Source: CBDCPI01 sp965220245
Lineage (GTDB): Bacteria > Chloroflexota > Dehalococcoidia > Lucifugimonadales > UBA3495
Length of the DNA stretch: 64,000 bases
NCBI GenBank assembly: GCA_965220245.1
Contig: CBDCPI010000012.1
Location: forward strand, 1 to 64,000
Reading direction: 5' to 3'
Position 1 is the stretch's first letter, and each line of letters opens with the position of its first letter. The notes below the pieces were generated by a model. It was not told the origin of the DNA. It was given only the letters and a program-made list of their open reading frames with translations, and did not search any database. Made by a program: the position numbers and the translations under genes. This document shows, one piece after another, positions 26,879-34,779 of this stretch.

Positions 26879-27548
26879 TGCCCTCCTGCTCCAACATCGC
26901 CCGGGCCAGCCGGGTCACAGTAGCCCGGTCCAACGAGCCGGTCCACGTTCGATGGATGAACCCGTCTGCGTCAATGAACACCGTGGTGGGCATGGCCCTC
27001 ACGCCGTAGTTGCGGACCACCGCAGCGTCGTTGGTGAAACCAGCGGGGTAGGTGATGCCGATAGCGTCCAGCAGCTTCCCGGCGTCCCGCGGGTGCCCGA
27101 GGCCGGTGAACTGTCCGATGTCGATGCCCAAGAGCTCGACCTCCCCTTGAAACTCCTCGTAGAAGTCCTGTAGCTCCGGCATCTCGGACCAGCAGGGCGT
27201 ACAAAGCCGGGCCCAAAAGTTCAGCACCAAGGGCTGTCCCCGTAGTTGGGACAGCCTTAGCTCTTGGTCTCCGAGTTCGCCAGTCCCTTGAAAAAGGATG
27301 TAAGTGAAATCAGCGGCCAGCCCTGCTTGGGGGATTGGAGACGGAGTGGGTTGGAGTGGTGGTGTCGGCGAATGAGGCGGAGTCGTTGCGGTGGCGGTAG
27401 GCTGAGCCGTGAAATCCGGCGCCTCGCCAGGCACCGAGGAGCAGCCTACTGCCACCAGCACCAACGCGCACACCAGTCCCGGGGCAAGGAGTGGCAGCCT
27501 TCCAAGCAGGAGCCGGGCGCGCCAAGCCCTTGAAAACACCACAGGCAA
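26856..27548 (-). CDS. thioredoxin-like lipoprotein (TlpA/ResA type)
   Basis: A 230-residue extracytoplasmic redox protein. A lipoprotein signal ends at VAVGC with Cys36, then a Thr/Pro-rich linker runs to about residue 75, and a TlpA-type thioredoxin fold follows with the CxxC motif CTPC at 116-119 and the cis-proline in AMPTTVFID. Such proteins reduce disulfides in cytochrome c maturation or exported proteins. No ATG exists; TTG at 27548 or GTG at 27542 or 27539 must be used, with weak AGAGGG upstream. It follows the cupin gene by about 22 bases on the same strand. Confidence 0.88.
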   Translation of the reverse strand: MPVVFSRAWRARLLLGRLPLLAPGLVCALVLVAVGCSSVPGEAPDFTAQPTATATTPPHSPTPPLQPTPSPIPQAGLAADFTYILFQGTGELGDQELRLSQLRGQPLVLNFWARLCTPCWSEMPELQDFYEEFQGEVELLGIDIGQFTGLGHPRDAGKLLDAIGITYPAGFTNDAAVVRNYGVRAMPTTVFIDADGFIHRTWTGSLDRATVTRLARAMLEQEGISSGYTP

Positions 27549-27569
27549 GAGAATCGACAGGCCCTCTAC

Positions 27570-27929
27570 CTAGTCGACCGCGGTTATGGTGATGTGAGAC
27601 ATGTAGGACTCTTTCTTAGCTCCATGCCAGTGGTTTTCGCCAGCCTGAATATGCACCACGTCGCCCACGGTGACCTCACGTTCTTCGCTCTCGTTGGCGA
27701 CCATCCCCACGCCCGTGGTTATCACCAGAATCTGGTCGCTGGTATGGGTATGCCAGCCGGTGGTGGCGCCGCGCTCGAAGTTGACGACGCTGCTGTTAAA
27801 GTTCTGGCTAGCCCCTTCTGGAATCAAGGACTGCCTGGTGCGGCTTACTTCGCCCCCGGTCCAACCGGGAATTGGGGTAGCGGTGTCGATGGGTACGTGT
27901 TCCACCTCGGCTATTCTGATTACTCGCAT
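27570..27929 (-). CDS. cupin-domain protein
   Basis: A 119-residue single-domain cupin. The first metal motif is in GWHTHTSDQILVITTG (residues about 58-73, two histidines and a later glutamine in the place of glutamate), the second in VVHIQAGENHWHGA near 92-105. Such small cupins include isomerases, dioxygenase relatives and binding proteins. It is the first gene of a probable two-gene unit with the TlpA-type lipoprotein. Function beyond metal binding cannot be told. Confidence 0.85.
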   Translation of the reverse strand: MRVIRIAEVEHVPIDTATPIPGWTGGEVSRTRQSLIPEGASQNFNSSVVNFERGATTGWHTHTSDQILVITTGVGMVANESEEREVTVGDVVHIQAGENHWHGAKKESYMSHITITAVD

Positions 27930-28074
27930 ACTTACCTCCTTAGAGTCTCCCTTATCAAGAATACGTGGAGAGCATAATATAACCCGCTTGGCGCCGCTAT
28001 ACGAAACCCCACGTGGCTGAAGTTATAATTCATGTCGGCCAGTGTCATGATTCTCTTGAGAGGTTGGAGATTGT

Positions 28075-28374
28075 ATGTTGTACTTGATGTCATTGACCCA
28101 TAGCCCCGACCAATGCCCGGGGGTCGCCATCGAGGTCCGCGACCGCGTCCGGGTGATGGCTGCCACGATGACCGAAGTGCTTCAGGCCCACGGTTGTACT
28201 TTTCAGGGTGGTTGGGTCAGCAAGTCAGCCCATCAAACTTTCATTGTTATAGACGGGCCCAACGCCCACGTTGTTGACGACGCTGTTGTTGACCTGGGGT
28301 TGGCCGTGTGGAACACCTCGACGGTCTATCCGGTGATCACCCTGGAGGAGGCGGTAGGCGGCTTGCCCGATTAG
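28075..28374 (+). CDS. small dimeric alpha/beta-barrel-like protein
   Basis: A 99-residue protein starting LYLMSLTHSPDQCPG, with a central helix (IEVRDRVRVMAATMTEVLQAHG) and strands GGWVSKSAHQTFIVID and STVYPVITLEEAV. The strand-helix-strand-strand-helix-strand order and the closing VYPVITLEEA resemble DUF3303/muconolactone-isomerase-like ferredoxin-fold proteins; assignment is by pattern only. A TATAAT box lies about 45 bases upstream. Its stop codon overlaps that of the convergent LLM oxidoreductase by four bases. Confidence 0.65.
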   Translation: MLYLMSLTHSPDQCPGVAIEVRDRVRVMAATMTEVLQAHGCTFQGGWVSKSAHQTFIVIDGPNAHVVDDAVVDLGLAVWNTSTVYPVITLEEAVGGLPD

Positions 28375-29471
28375 GCCACCGGCGGCGTCCCCGGTGTCAG
28401 CTCCTTCAACTCCGGCACGACGTGTTTGGCAAACAATTCTAGGGACTTCAACCCTATTTCCGGCGGGTCCCAGTCTTGGGTAAGTTGGAGCAGGGTGCCG
28501 AACCCGCCAACGGCATCGTAGACCTCCCGGATTTTCTCCAGGCAATAGTCCGGGTCCCCGATGATCCAGCGGTCGTTCATCAAGTAATCGACCGTGATGG
28601 CTTCGTCGGGAGTAGTGTCGTCCGGCTTTATCAGGTCCAAGAACCCTAGCCTGCGAAACAATGGCAGGAAGTATTCGTCATAGGTACGAGCCATCCCGTG
28701 GTTTAGCACCTGTTGGCGAGCCTCCTCGGTGGTGTCGGCCACATGGATGTCTAGACAGACCCGCCACGCGCCCCGGTCGGCAGTCCGGCCCGACTTGGCG
28801 GCGCCCCGCTCATAAGCTTCCCAATGGGTCGGCAGATGCACCAGCGGCAGTATGTCGGTGGACAAGGGAATCCAGCCGTGCTCCCCGGCCCATTCGATGG
28901 TCGAAGAATTGCGGCTTACCCCGGCTACCGCGATTGGAGGGTAGGGTTTGGTGAAGGGGGTGTGCCACAAGCCAAGACCGACCTCGGGCACCGGAGTCGG
29001 CGACTTGATCTGATGGAACTCTCCTTGGTAGTCCAGGTTCCCTCCGGACTCCCAAATTTTCAAGACTGCATCGACGACCTCGGCTGCTCGGGCGTGCCGG
29101 TTGTTTTCTTCCACCCCGAAGAACTCGAACTCGGTGGGCACGCCGCCGGTCCCGATGCCAAAATTGAACCTGCCCTCACCCAGGTGGTCCAGCATGGAGA
29201 TTTGATGGGCCAGCATCCTCGGGTCGTGGAGCTGGAGCAGGGCCACTCCGGTGCCCAGATGGATGTTCTTGGTCAAAGCAAAGGCTTTGGCGATGAATAA
29301 GTCCGGCGCCGGAAGGTTTTCCCAGGGAATAGTGAAGTGCTCGCCAATCCAGGCCTCGTGGAAGCCCAATTGGTCGGCCGCGACAATTGTATTCATGTCT
29401 TCTTTGATGGTGCGCGATAGTCCCTTCGCAGGGTGGTGCACCGGCATCATGAACAGACCAAAGTTCATCAC
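28371..29471 (-). CDS. LLM-class flavin-dependent oxidoreductase
   Basis: A 366-residue luciferase-like monooxygenase. The barrel start MNFGLFMMPVHHPAKG, LGFHEAWIGEHFTIPWEN, LGTGVALLQLHDPRMLAHQ, HLGEGRFNFGIGTGG and the late WIIGDPDYCLEKI are standard for the F420/FMN luciferase-like superfamily, nearest the alkanal/limonene monooxygenase-like subgroup. It needs reduced flavin from a partner reductase, which is not in the window. The family is strongly expanded in SAR202 bacteria, where it is thought to attack recalcitrant organic matter; the substrate is unknown. A second member lies at 43390-44325. Confidence 0.9.
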   Translation of the reverse strand: MMNFGLFMMPVHHPAKGLSRTIKEDMNTIVAADQLGFHEAWIGEHFTIPWENLPAPDLFIAKAFALTKNIHLGTGVALLQLHDPRMLAHQISMLDHLGEGRFNFGIGTGGVPTEFEFFGVEENNRHARAAEVVDAVLKIWESGGNLDYQGEFHQIKSPTPVPEVGLGLWHTPFTKPYPPIAVAGVSRNSSTIEWAGEHGWIPLSTDILPLVHLPTHWEAYERGAAKSGRTADRGAWRVCLDIHVADTTEEARQQVLNHGMARTYDEYFLPLFRRLGFLDLIKPDDTTPDEAITVDYLMNDRWIIGDPDYCLEKIREVYDAVGGFGTLLQLTQDWDPPEIGLKSLELFAKHVVPELKELTPGTPPVA

Positions 29472-29574
29472 TGCCTCCTTTTCTCGGAACCTGGTACCAA
29501 ACAGGTCCGGGAATTCACTATGGTTAGTGTAGCATGGGCGCGGAAGAGGTAGGAATTGATCCCGGGGGTTTCCC

Positions 29575-29686
29575 CTTATTTTGATTTGGCGGCTAACTCA
29601 CAATAACCTCAGAGCTTATTTTAATTTGCAGAATAAGCGCGTCGTTGGACGGCCATTATTTCAAGTTAGCGTGTAAAATGAAATAA
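29575..29686 (+). promoter_or_regulatory. AT-rich regulatory region upstream of the Fic gene
   Basis: Two direct repeats, CTTATTTTGATTTG (29575-29588) and CTTATTTTAATTTG (29615-29628), start 40 bases apart, about four helical turns. An inverted pair TTATTTCA (29656-29663) and TGAAATAA (29679-29686) follows. The region is far more AT-rich than its surroundings. The arrangement suggests an operator set for a repressor, possibly the winged-helix part of the Fic protein itself. Confidence 0.5.
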
Positions 29687-29728
29687 CGGTCACAGCTATT
29701 AGGCTTTGCATAATTAGAGTGCTTAAAA

Positions 29729-30889
29729 ATGAACCGCGGCCCCACGGGACGACATGAGATTACAACAGTGATGGGAGAGCAAACACGCGCGTTCATTCCC
29801 ACTCCGTTGCCGCCAAGTCCCCCTCTTGACCTCGCCTACCTGCTGACGTCCCTGGAGAGGGCCGAATTGGCGCTGGGACGGCTGGATGGACTGTCTAGAT
29901 TGCTGCCCGACAGGTACCTTTTCCTCTATTCCTACATCAGAAAGGAAGCGGTGCTGTCATCTCAAATCGAGGGTACCCAATCATCCCTCTCTGATCTGCT
30001 TTTATTTGAACTGGAAGATGCGCCCGGTGTACCTGTAGACGATGTTGTAGAAGTATCTAATTACGTAAGGGCGTTGGATTATGGACTCCAGCGGTTGAGA
30101 GGAGGGTTCCCACTCTCTAATCGGTTAATCAGGGAGATTCATGCCGAGCTCTTGTCCAGGGGCCGAGGTAGCGATAAAGACCCGGGAGAATTTCGGCGCT
30201 CCCAGAACTGGACCGGCGGTACCCGGCCTGGCACAGCCCACTTCGTACCACCTCCGGCCCACGCCGTTCCGGACTGTATGGGTAGTCTAGAACGCTTTCT
30301 TCACGCGCGGGAATCCGGGATTCCTACTCTACTGCGGGCGGGTCTCAGTCATGTCCAGTTCGAGACCATTCATCCTTTTCTGGATGGCAACGGACGAGTT
30401 GGGCGACTACTTATCACGTTTTTGCTATGCCATGACGCGGTGTTACGTGAGCCAATGCTCTACTTGAGCCTATACTTCAAGGAACACCGACGGGATTACT
30501 ACGATCTGCTTGACAGTGTACGCCGAAAGGGTGACTGGGAAGAATGGCTCATATTTTTCCTGGATGGTGTCACTCAAACTGCGGAGGGCGCGGTCACGAC
30601 TTCCGAGCGGCTGATGTCGCTCTTCGAGAACACCGATATGCGGATCCAACAGGGAGGCCGGTCCGCCGGATCAGTCCTGCGGGTCCACCAAGCGCTGAAA
30701 GAGAGGCCAATCACATCGCTTCAAGAAGTCTCCCACCGCACGGGTCTTTCATTTGCTGCGGCGACTTCGGGAATGCGGGTGCTCGAAGGCTTGGGCGTAG
30801 CTTCGGAGCTGACGGGTCGGCAACGCAACCGGGTATTTGGGTATACGGAGTATCTCACGATTTTGAGTGAAGGCACGGAGCCCCTTTAG
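29729..30889 (+). CDS. Fic-family protein AMP-transferase with N-terminal inhibitory motif and C-terminal winged helix
   Basis: A 386-residue Fic protein, which transfers AMP (or a related group) from ATP to target proteins. The active-site motif HPFLDGNGRVGR at residues 215-226 is complete, including the catalytic His215. The inhibitory motif S-x-x-x-E-G is SSQIEG at 77-82, upstream of the Fic core, so it is a class II (auto-inhibited) protein. About 70 C-terminal residues (LQEVSHRTGLSFAAATSGMRVLEGLG) form a winged-helix-like DNA-binding domain. ATG at 29729 is used; ATG at 29771 is an alternative. No toxin or antitoxin partner is adjacent. Base composition upstream suggests acquisition. Confidence 0.9.
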   Translation: MNRGPTGRHEITTVMGEQTRAFIPTPLPPSPPLDLAYLLTSLERAELALGRLDGLSRLLPDRYLFLYSYIRKEAVLSSQIEGTQSSLSDLLLFELEDAPGVPVDDVVEVSNYVRALDYGLQRLRGGFPLSNRLIREIHAELLSRGRGSDKDPGEFRRSQNWTGGTRPGTAHFVPPPAHAVPDCMGSLERFLHARESGIPTLLRAGLSHVQFETIHPFLDGNGRVGRLLITFLLCHDAVLREPMLYLSLYFKEHRRDYYDLLDSVRRKGDWEEWLIFFLDGVTQTAEGAVTTSERLMSLFENTDMRIQQGGRSAGSVLRVHQALKERPITSLQEVSHRTGLSFAAATSGMRVLEGLGVASELTGRQRNRVFGYTEYLTILSEGTEPL

Positions 30890-30959
30890 CTACCTGGCCC
30901 GGTTGGGGCCGTATTGGTATAATTCCGCCACCTATCCGATTGTATTGAGGAAGTACGCT

Positions 30960-31853
30960 ATGGCTGAAGACCTTTCTGACATTTTAGAGTCCACCGAACC
31001 GGTCTTGGTGGCCGCTGGAGGGCCTACTGAAGGCCCGCTGTGGCATCCCGGAGGCTATCTGACTTACGTTAGGCACCGGGAGAGTATGCTGATGCGTTGG
31101 GAGGAGGGAGGTGAGGCGCGGCCGGTCCGGCAGAATACCGGCGAGGGCAACGGCTGTACTCTCGACCGCCAAGGGCGGCTCCTGATCTGTGAAGGGGCTA
31201 ACCGTCAAATTACCCGGATGGACGCCAATGGCGCCGTGGAGACCGTCGCGGACCGTTGGCAAGGCAAACGATTGAACCGGCCCAACGACATCGTTTGCCG
31301 CGCCGACGGCAGCGTCTACTTCACCGATCCGGAGTTGAACGTGCCTCCGGAACAACGGGAACTGGGATTTGCCGGGGTGTTTCGCATCGCTCCTAACGGT
31401 GAACTGCATGTGGCTACCAACGAATGCGAATACCCCAACGGCTTGGCCTTCGGCCCTGGAGAATCGATACTTTACGTCGCGATTAGTCGCTTGGACGAAC
31501 GATGCATCCAAGAGGCGGAGGCCGGAGAAGTCTGCACCCACCGGCGAATTCGGGCCTTTGATGTGGCTGCCGACGGCGCCCTGAGCAACAACCGGGTTTT
31601 CTGCGACATGTCATCGGCCGAACCGGGTGTCCCGGATGGTATGAAGGTGGACACCGAAGGACGGGTGTATTGCACTGGCTCCGGGGGCATTTGGGTCATC
31701 GGTCCCCAGGGCGACCGGTTGGGCATTATTCGCGTACCCGAGGTGCCCCGCAACCTTGTTTTCGGCGGACCGGACCTCAGCACCATGTACATTACCGCCG
31801 GGGATTCGGTCTACAGCCTGCCAACCAAGGTGCGGGGCTTGGGGGCTTATTAG
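30960..31853 (+). CDS. SMP-30/gluconolactonase-like beta-propeller lactonase
   Basis: A 297-residue six-bladed propeller hydrolase. Metal-site motifs are PTEGPLWHPGG (glutamate), NRPNDIVCRADGSVYFTDP (asparagine), YPNGLAFGP and GVPDGMKVDTEGRVYCTG (aspartate). ATG at 30960 is preferred because GAGGAAG lies six bases upstream, while the longer frame from 30867 overlaps the Fic gene. An extended -10 box TGGTATAAT (30915-30923) lies just upstream. Family members open sugar or other lactones; a homologue lies at 48426-49325. Confidence 0.9.
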   Translation: MAEDLSDILESTEPVLVAAGGPTEGPLWHPGGYLTYVRHRESMLMRWEEGGEARPVRQNTGEGNGCTLDRQGRLLICEGANRQITRMDANGAVETVADRWQGKRLNRPNDIVCRADGSVYFTDPELNVPPEQRELGFAGVFRIAPNGELHVATNECEYPNGLAFGPGESILYVAISRLDERCIQEAEAGEVCTHRRIRAFDVAADGALSNNRVFCDMSSAEPGVPDGMKVDTEGRVYCTGSGGIWVIGPQGDRLGIIRVPEVPRNLVFGGPDLSTMYITAGDSVYSLPTKVRGLGAY

Positions 31854-31872
31854 CCAGTCTCCTGGGGCAAGC

Positions 31873-32841
31873 CTACGGGATAAGAAGGAGCTTGCCGGTG
31901 GTCTGGCGGCCCTCGAGTTGCCGATGGGCTTCGGTGGCCTCAGACAAGGCGAATTCTCCACCGATCCATACTTTAATCTCTCCGGAGGCTACCCAGCCCA
32001 ACACCTCTCCGGCTCTCCATTCAAGCTCCTCACGGTCGGCGGTGTGGTCGGCTAGGCTGGGACGGGTCAGGAATGACGACGCTCTCAGCCCGGTCGGCGC
32101 TACCGGCGGCACCGGCCCGCTGGACTGCCCGTAGAGCGCCAAGCATCCCCGGCGGGCCAAGCAGTTGAGGCTTTTCTCGAAGGTGGTCTCCCCCACCGAG
32201 TCGTAGACCGCCTGGCATCCACGTCCGTCAGTAGTCTTTAGCACTCGCTCTTCAAAGTCTTCGTTGGTGTAGATGATGGCTTCGTCAGCCCCGGCCTCCT
32301 TGGCTAGGGCGGCTTTTTCTTCGGTGGAGACGGTGGCAAACACGAAGGCTCCTGCCCGCTTGGCCATCTGTATCAACATGAGCCCGGTGCCCCCAGCGCC
32401 CGCGTGGACTAGAGCGAAGTCCCCGGGTTTCAGCGGGTAGGTGGTGAAGGCCAGGTAGTGGGCGGTCATGCCTTGAAGGAACACCGCAGCGGCCGTCTTA
32501 ACATCTGAACCAGCCGGAAGCTTTACCAAAACGTCGGCAGGGACCGCTGCCTGCTCAGCGTAAGAACCCCTGACTCCCCAATACACAACCGTGTCCCCCA
32601 CGGCCACGGTGTCTACGCCGTCCCCGACCGCCGACACCACCCCGGCGGCTTCAAATCCTGGAATGGCGGGCAAACTCGTGGTCTGGGCTGCGCCACCCCG
32701 GCGAGAGGAGACATCGGCGAAGTTCACGCCGATGGCCTGAACGTCCAAGAGGGCTTGTCCGGATCCAAGGGTAGGACTGGGGCAGTCCTCGTATATCAGG
32801 ACCTCCGGCCCTCCGAATTCATGAATCCTGGCAGCTTTCAT
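31873..32841 (-). CDS. zinc-independent quinone oxidoreductase / enoyl-reductase-like MDR protein
   Basis: A 322-residue medium-chain dehydrogenase of the QOR group. It begins MKAARIHEFGGPEVLIYED, has the VNFADVSSRRG and GFEAAGVV segments of the GroES-like domain, and a nucleotide-binding region with VHAGAGGTGLMLIQMAKRAG near residue 148. The zinc-binding cysteines and histidine of alcohol dehydrogenases are absent, as in quinone oxidoreductases using NADPH. It is convergent with the lactonase at 30960-31853, 19 bases apart. The acceptor is unknown. Confidence 0.9.
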   Translation of the reverse strand: MKAARIHEFGGPEVLIYEDCPSPTLGSGQALLDVQAIGVNFADVSSRRGGAAQTTSLPAIPGFEAAGVVSAVGDGVDTVAVGDTVVYWGVRGSYAEQAAVPADVLVKLPAGSDVKTAAAVFLQGMTAHYLAFTTYPLKPGDFALVHAGAGGTGLMLIQMAKRAGAFVFATVSTEEKAALAKEAGADEAIIYTNEDFEERVLKTTDGRGCQAVYDSVGETTFEKSLNCLARRGCLALYGQSSGPVPPVAPTGLRASSFLTRPSLADHTADREELEWRAGEVLGWVASGEIKVWIGGEFALSEATEAHRQLEGRQTTGKLLLIP

Positions 32842-32978
32842 CTCGGCTCCTCCTATTCGTGGCTACTAGGTCTGCTTTGAATCTCTGAGTCCTTCCTGCG
32901 CCTTTGGGCTTGACGAGTCAACTAATGCGGGAGACCTGCGGCAAACACTGCGTCACTTGTGTCACTAAAGTCGGGCGG

Positions 32979-34037
32979 CTAGTCCCCAAGGCTGGCGGTC
33001 AACACCCCCATGGGCCGTTGGCCGACCTCGTAAGTCTCCAAGGGAGTGAGTTCACCGGTATCGGCGTTGATCTGATATGAAGCCAGACGTCCCGTTGACG
33101 AGCCGGCGGCGAAGACGAATTTGCCTTGGGGGTCCAAGCTAAAGGCGCTGGGCACGGCCTCGGTCGAGACTTGGCCGACGGCGGTCAACTGTCCGTTGGA
33201 AGGGTCTACCGAGAAGCCCGCGATACTGTTGTGGCCTCGGTTAGGGACATGCAGGAAGTTTCCCGAAGGCGTCATTTGAATTTGGGAGCAAGTATTCCTC
33301 TCGGTGTGGCCTTCGGGCAGGGTGGAGATCGTTTGAAAGGCCGAAAGCGTTCCGGTAGTGGAGTCGATACGGTACCCGGTTACGCTACAGCCCTGCTCGT
33401 TGGAAAAGTAAACAATGTCTTGGGTTGGGTGAAACCAGTAGTAACGAGGGCCTAGGTTTTCCTCCTGCTCCAGCCTCAGAGGAGAGTTGGGAGTAAGACG
33501 GCCGGTGTTTTCGTCAAATAAGAACTGATAAATCACGTTTGGCCCGAACTCATTCTTAGGAGGTTCCAGTACGTTATCGTAGAGGCGGGCGATGTGGGGC
33601 ACGTAAGCGAAGCGGTTGGACGGGTCGGTCTGTATAGCGTGCGCCCCGGTGTCCGTAGCCAGCCACTCTATGGGCGCGTCTCCCACCGCTCCGTCACTTC
33701 CCAGGGGATGTACCGCGGCGTACCCGATTTGATAATAGGCGGACAGCAAATACTTCCCGTTACGGTCGGTGCCTATAAACACCGGAGCGTCCTCTGGCGA
33801 TACGCTCCCATTTCGAGTAAGCCCTCCGCTGTCCTGGTCTATCCGCCAACTGGATATTTCCGGGACGCCCCGGTGGCCGACGTAGAGGACGTTCCGGTCC
33901 GGGCTTATTGCTAACAAGGATGGCCCACCGGCCACCGTCACCTCTTCCTTCGGTGTTAGCTTCCCGGTATCGCCGTCCATGGTAAATACCGCTATCTTGT
34001 CATCGTCCTGAGCGGCAACGAATGTGTAGTAAGGCAT
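32979..34037 (-). CDS. lactonase-family seven-bladed beta-propeller (6-phosphogluconolactonase-like)
   Basis: A 352-residue YVTN-type propeller of the Pgl/lactonase family. Repeats of the form D-x-x-T-G-x-L-T followed by S-P-D/D-P-S are spaced about 50 residues apart (GDTGKLTPKEEV, DSGGLTRNGS, ENTGRLTPNSP, STTGTLSAFQTI, SNGQLTAVGQVS, DTGELTPLETYE). Start at 34037 has AAGGAG seven bases upstream; the frame stays open further upstream without a ribosome site. Either a sugar-lactone hydrolase or a propeller with another ligand. Confidence 0.87.
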   Translation of the reverse strand: MPYYTFVAAQDDDKIAVFTMDGDTGKLTPKEEVTVAGGPSLLAISPDRNVLYVGHRGVPEISSWRIDQDSGGLTRNGSVSPEDAPVFIGTDRNGKYLLSAYYQIGYAAVHPLGSDGAVGDAPIEWLATDTGAHAIQTDPSNRFAYVPHIARLYDNVLEPPKNEFGPNVIYQFLFDENTGRLTPNSPLRLEQEENLGPRYYWFHPTQDIVYFSNEQGCSVTGYRIDSTTGTLSAFQTISTLPEGHTERNTCSQIQMTPSGNFLHVPNRGHNSIAGFSVDPSNGQLTAVGQVSTEAVPSAFSLDPQGKFVFAAGSSTGRLASYQINADTGELTPLETYEVGQRPMGVLTASLGD

Positions 34038-34398
34038 TTTCAAACTCCTTCGCTGTAATCGCGGCGCGTGGACCGGTCGCCACCTCAAGCCTCGATGGCC
34101 ATTCCACCCCTGGCTGGTGGCAGCATTCATCCCAGGCTCGAACCGTAGAGACCGAGTCCACGGGGAGCCGCCTGGGAAGGCTGATTGGCCGACTACATGG
34201 GCGGCAGATAAGGTCTGGCGAGCCAAGGCCCTCTGACGCCACCGATTTTACACCCCATGACGCTTGGGCGCACTTGACGCTTGGGCGTCGACAGGGCCTT
34301 TTCATTCTCCGAAAATGTCATTCTGAGCCGCAGGCGAAGGATCTAAAATCCTTCAGCAAGAACTTGGTCCAGCATCTACTCTTCAATATCGCCGTTTG

Positions 34399-34565
34399 CT
34401 AGGTTCTGTTGACATCTTCCTGTCATTCCCGCGAAAGCGGGAATCCAGGAACTCAAACAGGAGAGAACCTGACTGGCTGATAGCGTTTTTAGATTCCCGC
34501 TTTCGCGGGAATGACGAGAGGGGATTACCGGATCGCCTCATATCGCAAATGTCAACACAGCCTAG
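34399..34565. mobile_element. MITE with CTAG target duplication
   Basis: CTAGGTTCTGTTGACAT (34399-34415) is inverted as ATGTCAACACAGCCTAG (34549-34565), two mismatches. CTAG at both ends fits a 4-bp target duplication of IS5-type elements. The interior is a long palindrome of CATTCCCGCGAAAGCGGGAA arms. The remaining gap 34038-34779 holds a CATTCTGAGCCGCAGGCGAAGG repeat near 34320, GC-rich palindromes near 34640, and no gene. Confidence 0.75.
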
Positions 34566-34779
34566 GTTCGGCAACGTCCAGCATTGTCGGCTGTTCTGAG
34601 AATCCGTCGGTACAACAATGAGGAAGTGGGCGGCAGTCCCAAGGGCGGCCGCCCACTTAACTTCGTGAGATGTTAACCGAAACCCGTTGACGAGATTACC
34701 TTAAGTCCGGTAGCTCCAGTCCGGGTTTCTGATTGATACGCGGGTCTTATTTGACTTCTGGTTCTGCTCTGACTCCGCG

